The position numbers were made by a program, and so were the translations under genes. Below, one piece after another: positions 53,686 to 62,267 of a DNA stretch of 64,000 nucleotides (its first letter is position 1; each line of letters starts with the position of its first letter). The DNA lies in the NCBI RefSeq assembly GCF_014197105.1, contig NZ_JACIEV010000010.1, positions 62,001-126,000 of the forward strand. The letters run 5' to 3'. This DNA is from Sphingomonas jinjuensis. GTDB taxonomy: Bacteria > Pseudomonadota > Alphaproteobacteria > Sphingomonadales > Sphingomonadaceae. The notes beneath the pieces are model-generated. The model saw only the letters and a program-made list of their open reading frames with translations, made no database searches and was not told where the DNA came from.

Positions 53686-55212
53686 ATGATGACGCACGCT
53701 CCGCGCCCTTCGTCCGAAGCCCCCGTCACCATCGTCGTCACCGGCGGCGGCACCGCCGGCTGGATGACGGCGGCGGCGCTCTCGCGCTTCCTGCAGCGCG
53801 GCTATCGCATCCGCCTGGTCGAAAGCGACGCGATCGGTACCGTCGGCGTCGGCGAGGCGACGATCCCGCAGATCGTCAACTTTAACACCGCGCTCGGCAT
53901 CGACGAGGACGCATTTCTCAAGGCGACGCAGGGCACGTTCAAGCTCGGCATCGAATTCGTCGACTGGCTGCGCCCCGGCCATCGCTACATGCACGCCTTC
54001 GGCGACGTCGGCCGCGCGATCGAGGGCAATCCCTTCATCCCCTATTGGCTGCGCGCGCAGGAACTGGGCGTCGCCAAGCCGCTATCGGCCTATTCGCTCA
54101 ACGAGATGGCGGCGCGCGCCGAGCGGATGCACCGCGGCGGGCCGGTTACTTCGCCGATGGTCCCGGCGATCCCCTATGCCTTCCACTTCGACGCCGGCCT
54201 CTACGCCGCCTTCCTGCGCCGTATCGCGGAAGAACAGGGCGTCGAGCGGATCGAGGGACGCATCGTCTCGGTCGAGCGCGACGGGACGAGCGGCGACGTC
54301 GCCGCGCTGCTGCTGGAGGGCGACCGCCGCGTCGAGGGCGACCTGTTCGTCGACTGCACCGGTTTCCGCGCGCTGCTGATCGGCGAGACGCTGGGCGTCG
54401 GGTTCGAGGATTGGGGCCATTGGCTCCCCTGCGACCGCGCTCTCGCGGTGCCGAGCGACATCGACGACAGCCTGACGCCCTACACCCGCTCGACCGCCAA
54501 GGCGGCGGGCTGGCAGTGGCGGATCCCGCTTCAACATCGCATCGGCAACGGACTGGTCTATTCCAGCGCCCACCTCAGCGACGACGAGGCGGCGGCGACG
54601 CTGCTCGCGGGGCTCGACACCGAAGCACTCGCCGATCCCCGGCCGATCCGCTTCCGCACCGGCCGCCGGCGCGAGGGCTGGCGCGGCAACGTCGTCGCGA
54701 TCGGCCTCGCCAGCGGTTTCCTTGAGCCGCTGGAATCGACCAGCATCCACATGATCCAATCGGCGATTCAGCGCCTGCTGAAGCTGATCCCCCGCGCCCG
54801 CGCCACCGACGCGATCCGCGCCGAGTACAACCGCCAGACCGATTTCGAGATCGAGCGGATCCGCGACGTCATCATCCTCCATTATCACGCCAACCAGCGC
54901 GACGAGCCGCTGTGGCAGGCCGTGCGAGCGATGACGCTGCCCGACAGCCTTCGCCACAAGCTCGACCTGTGGCGCGCCTCGGGCGCGATCACGCGCGAGC
55001 ATGAGGAGCTGTTCACCGAGGTCGGCTGGTTCCAGGTGCTGGTCGGCCAGGGCGTGATTTCCGCCAGCTATCACCCGATCGCCGACCAGATCAACGCAGC
55101 CGACCTCGGCGAATTCATGGAGCTGGTCGAGGCGCTGTACCGCCGCGAGGCATTGGCGCTCACCGACCACGCGGCCTTCGTTGCCCGCCACTGCGCCGGA
55201 GCGGCGGCGTGA
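53686..55212 (+). CDS. Flavin-dependent halogenase family protein 1
   Basis: 508 residues, tryptophan-halogenase-like fold (PF04820). FAD site GGGTAGWMT at 21-29; the halogenation lysine is kept in TFKLGIEFVDW; the flavin-tunnel motif WxWxIP is WQWRIPL; the conserved Glu lies in GFLEPLEST. All residues needed for activity are therefore present. In Caulobacter, Brevundimonas and Xanthomonas such genes sit beside sugar TonB receptors, and the studied ones (for example BrvH) halogenate indoles in vitro; the natural substrate is unknown. GTGA overlap with the second halogenase. Confidence 0.9.
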   Translation: MMTHAPRPSSEAPVTIVVTGGGTAGWMTAAALSRFLQRGYRIRLVESDAIGTVGVGEATIPQIVNFNTALGIDEDAFLKATQGTFKLGIEFVDWLRPGHRYMHAFGDVGRAIEGNPFIPYWLRAQELGVAKPLSAYSLNEMAARAERMHRGGPVTSPMVPAIPYAFHFDAGLYAAFLRRIAEEQGVERIEGRIVSVERDGTSGDVAALLLEGDRRVEGDLFVDCTGFRALLIGETLGVGFEDWGHWLPCDRALAVPSDIDDSLTPYTRSTAKAAGWQWRIPLQHRIGNGLVYSSAHLSDDEAAATLLAGLDTEALADPRPIRFRTGRRREGWRGNVVAIGLASGFLEPLESTSIHMIQSAIQRLLKLIPRARATDAIRAEYNRQTDFEIERIRDVIILHYHANQRDEPLWQAVRAMTLPDSLRHKLDLWRASGAITREHEELFTEVGWFQVLVGQGVISASYHPIADQINAADLGEFMELVEALYRREALALTDHAAFVARHCAGAAA

Positions 55213-56690
55213 GCCCGGCGCGCGTCGTCATCGTCGGCGGCGGCACCGCCGGCTGGATGGCCGCGTGCCTGATGGCGAAGGCGTGGCCGGCGTCTGAAAT
55301 TACGCTGATCGAATCGCCCGATATCGGCATCATCGGCGTCGGTGAGGGATCGACCCCGCAGCTGCGCCACCTGTTCCGCACGCTGGGAATAGCGGAGGCC
55401 GACTGGATGCCCCGCGCCGACGCGACCTACAAGACCGGCATCGCCTTCGACGGCTGGTCCGATCGCCCCGGCTACACCCGCTATTTCCACCCCTTCGCCA
55501 GCGACATCGACGTCCACACCCAAGGCGCCTTCCACTTCACCAACCTCGCCCGCCGGCGCGGCGACGATCTACCCGCACAGCCCGACCGCTTCTTCCTCAA
55601 CGCCGCGCTCGCCGAGCGCCGCCTGGCGCCGCTGCCGGCCGATAATTTCCCGTTCGACGCGACATACGGCTACCATTTCGACGCGACGCTGGTCGGCATC
55701 GTGCTGCGCGACCATGCGGTGGCCGCGGGCGTCCGCCACGTCGCCGGGCGGGTCATGGATGCCGCGGTGGCGGAGACCGGCGACATTGCCGGCCTGCTGC
55801 TCGAAGGCGGCCGGATGGTCACTGCCGACCTCTTTGTCGACGCCAGCGGCTTTCGCGGCCTGCTGATCCAGGAAGCGCTTGGCACGCCCTTCCGCAGCTT
55901 CGCTGACAATCTGTTCAACGACCGCGCCATCGCCATCCCGATGCCGCTTGCCGAGGACGAGGACATCCCCTGCCACACCACGGCCACCGCGCTGTCGGCC
56001 GGCTGGGCGTGGCATATTCCGCTGACCAGCCGCAGCGGCAACGGCTATGTCTATTCCTCGCGCCACATCGACCAGGACGCCGCCGAAGTGGAATTCCGCA
56101 CGCTGCTAGGCCCCGCGTCTGACCGCGCCCTGTCGCGCCACCTGACGATGAAGGTCGGCCGCGTCGAGCGCAACTGGGTCGGCAATTGCGTTGCGATCGG
56201 CCTGTCCCAGGGCTTCATCGAACCGCTGGAGGCGACCGCGCTCCACCTCGTCCAGGCCAGCGTCGAGGGTCTGATCCGTGCCTGGCCGACGCAGGATCGC
56301 GACGGCTACAATGCCGCCATCGCTCGCCGGATCGAGGGCATCCGCGACTATATCGTCTGCCACTATCGCGTGAACCAGCGCACCGACTCCGCCTATTGGC
56401 GCGAGGCGGCAGCACTGGACACGCTGTCGGACTCGCTCCGCCGCATCGTCCACGCCTGGTTCAGCGGCGGTGACGTCGTCGCCGAGATCGAGCGTCAGGA
56501 CATCGCCGACATCTACGCCCCGATGTCGTGGGAATGCCTGCTCGCGGGCTACGGCACCTTCCCGCCCGACGATCGCCTCCGCCCCGCCGAAGACCGCGTC
56601 GGCCTGGCGCGGATCGACGACCTCATCGCCCGCTCCTGCCTCAACTTCCCCTCGCACCGCGCCGCGCTCGCCGCGCTCGCCGAAGGATAA
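55209..56690 (+). CDS. Flavin-dependent halogenase family protein 2
   Basis: 493 residues from GTG 55209, overlapping the first halogenase stop. FAD motif GGGTAGWMAA at about 10-19, lysine in TYKTGIAFDGW, WAWHIPL, and GFIEPLEAT are kept, so it may also be active. It differs clearly from protein 1 in its active-site surroundings (GYTRYFHPF and DIDVHTQGAFHF insert near 90-115), so the two probably differ in substrate or form a two-part system. The stop is followed by the GH13 gene with 5 bases or, in the TAATG reading, an overlap. Confidence 0.89.
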   Translation: MSPARVVIVGGGTAGWMAACLMAKAWPASEITLIESPDIGIIGVGEGSTPQLRHLFRTLGIAEADWMPRADATYKTGIAFDGWSDRPGYTRYFHPFASDIDVHTQGAFHFTNLARRRGDDLPAQPDRFFLNAALAERRLAPLPADNFPFDATYGYHFDATLVGIVLRDHAVAAGVRHVAGRVMDAAVAETGDIAGLLLEGGRMVTADLFVDASGFRGLLIQEALGTPFRSFADNLFNDRAIAIPMPLAEDEDIPCHTTATALSAGWAWHIPLTSRSGNGYVYSSRHIDQDAAEVEFRTLLGPASDRALSRHLTMKVGRVERNWVGNCVAIGLSQGFIEPLEATALHLVQASVEGLIRAWPTQDRDGYNAAIARRIEGIRDYIVCHYRVNQRTDSAYWREAAALDTLSDSLRRIVHAWFSGGDVVAEIERQDIADIYAPMSWECLLAGYGTFPPDDRLRPAEDRVGLARIDDLIARSCLNFPSHRAALAALAEG

Positions 56691-56695
56691 TGCCG

Positions 56696-58492
56696 ATGCT
56701 CCGCTCGCTCGCCGCGCTGCTGCTGGTCTCGACCGCCGCCACCGCCCAGGATTATCGCCAGCGCCTGCCGCAGGACGAGGTGATCTACTTCGTCCTGCCC
56801 GATCGCTTCGACAATGCCGATCCCGCCAACGATCGTGGCGGGCTGAGCGGTGACCGCCTCAAGACCGGTTACGACCCGACATCGAAGGGCTTCTATCACG
56901 GCGGCGATCTCAAGGGGCTGATGCGGCGCCTGCCCTATATCCAGTCGCTCGGCGCGACCGCGATCTGGGTGGCGCCGATCTTCACGAACAAGCCGGTCCA
57001 GGGCGGCCCCGGCCAGGAATCGGCGGGCTATCACGGCTATTGGATCACCGACTTCGAGCATGTCGACCCGCACTTCGGCACCGATGCCGAGTTCAAGGCG
57101 CTGGTCGACGCCGCGCATGCCCGCGGCATGAAGGTCTACATGGACATCGTCGTCAACCACACCGCCGACGTGATCCAGTTCCGCGAATGCGTCGGCAAGC
57201 CCGAGTGCGCCTATCGCAGCGAGGCGGACTATCCCTATCAGCGTCGTGGCGGCGTCGACGGCGCCGGCATCAACGCGGGCTTCGCCGGTCCTGGCGTGCA
57301 GACCGCCGCCAACTTCGCGCGGCTGACCGACCCCAATTACGCTTATACTGTCTTCGTGCCCGCTGCCGAGCGATCGGTGAAGTCGCCCGCGTGGCTCAAC
57401 GACCCGCTGCTCTACCACAACCGCGGCAATTCAACCTTCGCCGGCGAAAGCTCGACCAAAGGCGACTTCGTCGGCCTCGACGACGTGATGACCGAGAACC
57501 CGCGCGTCGTGCAGGGGATGATCGATATCTTCGGCGGCTGGATCGACCGGTTCAAGGTCGACGGCTACCGCATCGACACCGCGCGCCACGTCAACCCGGA
57601 GTTCTGGCAGGCCTTCGTTCCCGCCATGCTGAAGCGCGCCGAGGCCAACGGCATCCCGCATTTCCACATCTTCGGCGAGGTTGCGTACGACACGCTCGAC
57701 GTCGGCCTGCTCGCGCGCCACAGCGTCGTCGACAAGCTGCCCGGCGTTCTCGATTTCGCGACGCGGATGGCGATCCTTCAGACGATGACCGGCACGCAGG
57801 AGCCCAATGCCTGGGACAAGCTGGTCCTCGGCGACGCGCTCTATGCTAGCGGCGATGCGACGGCCGAGCAGCTGCCGACGTTCATCAGCAACCACGACAG
57901 CGGCCGTATCGCCTGGTACATCCAGAAGGCGCTGCCCAAGGCGTCGCCCGACGAGGTGCTGGCGCGCGTTCGCCTCGCCCATGCGATGCTGCTGACGCTG
58001 CGCGGCGTGCCGACCATCTATGCCGGCGACGAGCAGGGCTTCGTCGGCCACGGCAACGACCAGGATGCGCGGCAGGACCAGTTCGCCAGCCGCGTCGCGA
58101 GCTACAACGACCAGCCGCTGCTCGGCACCCGGGCGACGACGGCGCAGGCGAATTTCGATCAGACCCACCCGCTCTATCGCGAGATCGCGACCCTCGCGAA
58201 GCTGCGCGTGGCGACCCCGGCGCTGACCCGCGGCTCGACCATCCTGCGCGCGCGCCAGGACACGCCGGGGCTCCTTGCCATCTCGCGGATCGATCCCGCG
58301 ACCGGCAGGGAAGTCCTCCTCGCCTTCAACAGTTCGGACCGGCCCCTCACCGCCGCCGTCCAGGTCGAAACCCGCTCGACCCGCTTCACCACGCTTGCCG
58401 GCGCCTGCGCGCCCCGCGCCTCGGCGCCCGGCAGCGTTTCGATCACCCTGCCCGCGTTCGGATACGCGGTGTGCGCAGCAGAGGACCGCTGA
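56696..58492 (+). CDS. Secreted GH13 alpha-amylase family enzyme
   Basis: 598 residues. Signal peptide MLRSLAALLLVSTAATAQ. GH13 regions: I DIVVNH, II GYRIDTARH (nucleophile Asp), III IFGEVAY (acid Glu), IV FISNHDSGR. Early motif YFVLPDRFDNADP is typical of periplasmic/extracellular maltodextrin-acting enzymes. It cleaves alpha-1,4-glucans in the periplasm. ATG 56696 is chosen: GAAGGA lies 8 bases before it, while ATG 56690 (TAATG) would be only 2 bases from it. TGATG overlap with the next gene. Confidence 0.91.
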   Translation: MLRSLAALLLVSTAATAQDYRQRLPQDEVIYFVLPDRFDNADPANDRGGLSGDRLKTGYDPTSKGFYHGGDLKGLMRRLPYIQSLGATAIWVAPIFTNKPVQGGPGQESAGYHGYWITDFEHVDPHFGTDAEFKALVDAAHARGMKVYMDIVVNHTADVIQFRECVGKPECAYRSEADYPYQRRGGVDGAGINAGFAGPGVQTAANFARLTDPNYAYTVFVPAAERSVKSPAWLNDPLLYHNRGNSTFAGESSTKGDFVGLDDVMTENPRVVQGMIDIFGGWIDRFKVDGYRIDTARHVNPEFWQAFVPAMLKRAEANGIPHFHIFGEVAYDTLDVGLLARHSVVDKLPGVLDFATRMAILQTMTGTQEPNAWDKLVLGDALYASGDATAEQLPTFISNHDSGRIAWYIQKALPKASPDEVLARVRLAHAMLLTLRGVPTIYAGDEQGFVGHGNDQDARQDQFASRVASYNDQPLLGTRATTAQANFDQTHPLYREIATLAKLRVATPALTRGSTILRARQDTPGLLAISRIDPATGREVLLAFNSSDRPLTAAVQVETRSTRFTTLAGACAPRASAPGSVSITLPAFGYAVCAAEDR

Positions 58493-60087
58493 TGGCCGAC
58501 ACTCCCTGGTGGAAAGGCGCGGTGATCTATCAGATTTATCCGCGCAGCTTCGCCGATTCCAACGACGACGGCATCGGCGACCTGCCGGGCATCACCCGCC
58601 ATCTCGACTATGTCGCGAGGTTGGGTGTCGATGCGATCTGGCTGTCGCCCTTCTTCAAGTCGCCGATGCGCGACTTCGGCTATGACGTGTCCGACTATCG
58701 CGACGTCGATCCGATCTTCGGCACGCTCGCCGATTTCGACGCGCTAATCGAACGCGCCCATGCGCTGAACCTGAAGGTGCTGATCGACCAGGTGTACAGC
58801 CACACCTCGGACCAGCATCCCTGGTTCGCCGACAGCCGCTCGGACCCCGCCGGCGACCATGCCGACTGGTACATCTGGGCCGATCCCAAGCCCGACGGCA
58901 GCCCGCCGAACAACTGGCAATCGGTGTTCGGCGGCCCCGCCTGGACCTGGGACGGCCGCCGTGGCCAATATTATTGCCACAACTTCCTCGCCGAACAGCC
59001 GCAGATCAACGGCGCCCATCCGGCGGTGCAGGACGAGCTCATCGACACTGCGCGCTTCTGGCTGAACCGCGGCGTCGACGGCTTCCGCATCGACGCGATC
59101 AACTTCCTGATGCCCGACCCAGCGTTGACCGATAATCCGCCGGCGCCTGCGGACGACGGCAATCCACGCACCCGGCCGTTCGATTTCCAGCTGCACACCT
59201 ACAACCAGGGCCATGCCGCCATTCCGGCGTTCCTGGAACGGGTGCGGACCCTCTTCGATGGCTATGACGGCGACCGCTTCACGGTGGCCGAGGTTGGCGG
59301 CGCCGACAGCGACCGCGAGATGAAGCTGTTCACGCAAGGCGGCAAGCGCCTCAACAGCGCCTACGGCTTCGACTTCCTCTACGCGTCCAGGCTCACCGCC
59401 GAGGTGGTCGCCGACGCCCTCGGTAAATGGCCCGGCGCGGAAGGCGAAGGCTGGCCGAGCTGGGCGTTCGAGAACCATGACGCGCCGCGTGCGCTGACCC
59501 GCTGGGGCGAGCGCTCGAGCTTTGCCGCCTTCGCCCGGCTGAAGCTGCGGCTGCTGCTCAGCCTCCGCGGCAACGCGATCCTCTATTACGGCGAGGAACT
59601 CGGCCTGCCCCAGGTCGATGTCCCCTTCGACAAGCTCCAGGATCCCGAGGCGATCGCCAACTGGCCGCGCACGCTGTCGCGCGATGGCGCGCGCACACCG
59701 ATGCCGTGGATCGCCGACGACCATCACGCCGGCTTCTCCACGGTCGAGCCGTGGCTGCCGATCGGTCACGATCACTATGCGCTCGCCGTCGACCGGCAGG
59801 AGGGCGACGAGGGGTCGCTGCTCCATCTGACCCGCCACCTCATCGCGCTGCGTCGCCACAGCCCGGCGCTTCGCCATGGCACGCTGACGCTGGCAGAGGC
59901 GAAAGACGCGCTGCTGGTCTTCGACCGCGAGGCGGACGGCCAGCGCTTGCGCTGCGCCTTCAACCTCGGCGCCGAGCCGGTCGCGTACGATCGAGGCGCA
60001 CCGGAAAGCTGGCGGATGCTGGACGAAGAGAATGCCACCGCCGACACGCTCGGCGGCTATGGTTCGTGGATTGCGGAAAGGATTTGA
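58492..60087 (+). CDS. Cytoplasmic GH13 alpha-glucosidase (GH13_23-like)
   Basis: 531 residues with no signal peptide. Start ADTPWWKGAVIYQIYPRSFA, then GIGDLPGI, region I DQVYSH, II GFRIDAINF, III VAEVGG, IV FENHDAPR. The DFGYDVSDYRDVDPIFGTL stretch is typical of proteobacterial alpha-glucosidases of the GH13_23 group that split maltose and other alpha-glucosides. It would release glucose inside the cell after MFS import. TGATG overlap with the secreted GH13, and followed 2 bases later by the GH97 ATG. Confidence 0.93.
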   Translation: MADTPWWKGAVIYQIYPRSFADSNDDGIGDLPGITRHLDYVARLGVDAIWLSPFFKSPMRDFGYDVSDYRDVDPIFGTLADFDALIERAHALNLKVLIDQVYSHTSDQHPWFADSRSDPAGDHADWYIWADPKPDGSPPNNWQSVFGGPAWTWDGRRGQYYCHNFLAEQPQINGAHPAVQDELIDTARFWLNRGVDGFRIDAINFLMPDPALTDNPPAPADDGNPRTRPFDFQLHTYNQGHAAIPAFLERVRTLFDGYDGDRFTVAEVGGADSDREMKLFTQGGKRLNSAYGFDFLYASRLTAEVVADALGKWPGAEGEGWPSWAFENHDAPRALTRWGERSSFAAFARLKLRLLLSLRGNAILYYGEELGLPQVDVPFDKLQDPEAIANWPRTLSRDGARTPMPWIADDHHAGFSTVEPWLPIGHDHYALAVDRQEGDEGSLLHLTRHLIALRRHSPALRHGTLTLAEAKDALLVFDREADGQRLRCAFNLGAEPVAYDRGAPESWRMLDEENATADTLGGYGSWIAERI

Positions 60088-60089
60088 CG

Positions 60090-62147
60090 ATGAAGCTCGC
60101 TCCCCTCGCGCTCGCTGCGGCGACCCTCGCCGGCGGCGCCCATGCCCAGAACGAGATCATCAAGACGGTCGCCACCCAGGCGCCCGACGCGACCGAGACC
60201 TCGCCCGACGGCAGCCTCGCGGTGACGGTGAAAACCGACGACAATGCCCGGCCCGTCTATTCGATCACGCGCCGCGGCAAGCTGCTAGTCGCGCCGTCGC
60301 GGCTCGGCTTCATCTTCACCGACGCACCCAAGTTCGAACGCAACATCCAGATCGTCAGCGTCACCCACGACAAGGCGGACTCGACCTGGACCCAGCCCTG
60401 GGGTGAATGGCGCCAGATTCGCGACAACCACCGCGAGATGCGCGTCCGCCTGCGCGAGACGACCGCGCTCCACCGCATCGTCGACGTCGTGTTCCACGTC
60501 GAGGATTCGGGCGTCGGCTTCCGCTATGAATTCCCCGAGCAGCCCAATTTCAAGCACGCCAACATCGGCGACGAGATGACCCAGTTCGCGCTCGCCGAGG
60601 ACGGCACCGCATGGTGGAAGCCGGCGTTCGAATGGAACCGCGAGGAATATCTGTACGAGAAAACGCCGATCTCCGCGGTCGGCACCGCGCAGACGGTGAT
60701 GACGGTGAAGCTCGCCGACGGCACCCATGTCGCGCTGCACGAAGCCGCGTTGACCGACTATTCGGCGATGAACCTCGCCCGCGCCGCCGGCACCACCTTC
60801 CGGGCGGCGCTGACCCCCGGCTCGGGCGCGCCCAAGGTCACGCGCGACCTGCCGTTCAACACGCCGTGGCGCACGATGGTCATCGCCGACGACGCGCCGG
60901 GCCTGTACATGAGCCACCTCGAGCTCAACCTCAACGAGCCCAACAAGCTCGGCGACGTCAGCTGGATCAAGCCGGGCAAGTTCGTCGGCGTGTGGTGGAA
61001 CATGATCAAGGGCGAATGGACCTGGGCGACCGGGCCGAAGCACGGCGCCACCACCGCCAACGTCAAGAAATATATCGACTTTGCGTCCGCCAACAAGATT
61101 CCCGGCGTCCTGGTCGAGGGCTGGAACGTCGGCTGGGACGGCGACTGGTTCGGCAACGGCAATGCGATGCAGTTCGACCAGCCGACCCCCGACTTCGACG
61201 CCAACGAGCTGGCGCGCTACGCCAAGGGCAAGGGCGTTTACCTGATCGGCCACAACGAAACCGGTGGCTCGGCGAGCCACTATGACCAGCAGCTCGACCG
61301 CGCGTTCAAGTTCGCCGCCGATCATGACGAAAAGGTCGTGAAGACCGGCTACGTCACCGACGCCGGCCAGATCGAGCGCGTCGACGCCGACGGCTCGCAG
61401 CATCGCGAGTGGCACGAGGGCCAGTGGATGGTGAACCACTATCTGCGCGTCGTCACCACCGCCGCCAAGTACAAGGTCGCGATCGACAGTCACGAACCGG
61501 TCAAGGACACCGGCCTGCGCCGCACCTATCCCAATTGGGTCGCGCGCGAGGGCGGTCGCGGCCAGGAATACAACGCGTGGATCGGCGGCAAGAACCCGCC
61601 AGAGCATGAGGCGAACCTGGTCTTCACCCAGATGCTCGGCGGTCCGATGGACTTCACCCCCGGCGTGCTGAGCCTGACGGGATCGGAGGGCAGCGCGATC
61701 CAGTCGACGGTGGCGAAGCAGCTAGCGCTCTACGTCGCGCTCTATTCGCCGGTGGTGATGGCCGCCGACACGCCGGAGAACTACGCCAAATTCCCCGACG
61801 CCTTCACATTCATCCGCGACGTGCCGACCGACTGGGAGGATACGCGCGTGCTCAACGGCGAGGTCGGCGACTTCGTGACGATCGCGCGCCGCCCGCGCAC
61901 CAGCCGCGACTGGTTCCTGGGCAGCATCACCGACGAGAACGGCCGCACGCTGACGGTGCCGCTCGACTTCCTCGATGCCGGGCGCACCTACACCGCGGAA
62001 ATCTACCGCGACGCGCCCAACACCGACTTCAAGACCGAGGGCCGCCACGCCTATGCGGTCGAGACGAAGCGCGTCCGCAAGGGCGACACGATGACGCTGG
62101 TCCTGGCACCCGGCGGCGGCCAGGCGGTGCGTTTCCGCGCGCGCTGA
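60090..62147 (+). CDS. Secreted GH97 alpha-glucosidase (SusB-like)
   Basis: 685 residues. Signal peptide to about residue 20 (GGAHAQ). N-terminal beta-sandwich (about 25-290), catalytic barrel (290-580) and a C-terminal sandwich. Glutamates E390 (GHNETGG), E469 (DSHEPVKDTG) and E493 (GRGQEYNA) appear to match the calcium-site and catalytic Glu residues of inverting SusB, E469-E493 having the same 24-residue gap as E508-E532 there. This favours the inverting alpha-glucosidase group over the retaining alpha-galactosidase group. Acts in the periplasm on maltodextrins. Confidence 0.91.
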   Translation: MKLAPLALAAATLAGGAHAQNEIIKTVATQAPDATETSPDGSLAVTVKTDDNARPVYSITRRGKLLVAPSRLGFIFTDAPKFERNIQIVSVTHDKADSTWTQPWGEWRQIRDNHREMRVRLRETTALHRIVDVVFHVEDSGVGFRYEFPEQPNFKHANIGDEMTQFALAEDGTAWWKPAFEWNREEYLYEKTPISAVGTAQTVMTVKLADGTHVALHEAALTDYSAMNLARAAGTTFRAALTPGSGAPKVTRDLPFNTPWRTMVIADDAPGLYMSHLELNLNEPNKLGDVSWIKPGKFVGVWWNMIKGEWTWATGPKHGATTANVKKYIDFASANKIPGVLVEGWNVGWDGDWFGNGNAMQFDQPTPDFDANELARYAKGKGVYLIGHNETGGSASHYDQQLDRAFKFAADHDEKVVKTGYVTDAGQIERVDADGSQHREWHEGQWMVNHYLRVVTTAAKYKVAIDSHEPVKDTGLRRTYPNWVAREGGRGQEYNAWIGGKNPPEHEANLVFTQMLGGPMDFTPGVLSLTGSEGSAIQSTVAKQLALYVALYSPVVMAADTPENYAKFPDAFTFIRDVPTDWEDTRVLNGEVGDFVTIARRPRTSRDWFLGSITDENGRTLTVPLDFLDAGRTYTAEIYRDAPNTDFKTEGRHAYAVETKRVRKGDTMTLVLAPGGGQAVRFRAR

Positions 62148-62159
62148 TCGACAGGCAAA

Positions 62160-62258
62160 GCCCCTCCCCTTCAGGGGAGGGGTCAGGGGGTGGGGTGAGC
62201 CTCGCAGAGACCTACGCCCGTCTCCCCCACCCCAACCCCTCCCCTGAAGGGGAGGGGC
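62160..62258. repeat. G-rich intergenic palindrome, family A copy 9
   Basis: GCCCCTCCCCTTCAGGGGAGGGG and its inverted copy ACCCCTCCCCTGAAGGGGAG surround TCAGGGGGTGGGG / CCCCACCCC arms, between convergent GH97 and GH92 genes. Related to copy 1. A T-run is absent, but it could end transcription from both sides. Confidence 0.88.
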
Positions 62259-62267
62259 TCAAGGCCC

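Noticed and set aside
53686..56690. Halogenated antibiotic biosynthesis cluster
   Set aside because: No NRPS, PKS, tailoring or resistance genes nearby. Neighbours are a sugar receptor and glucosidases, a known setting for these halogenase-like genes.
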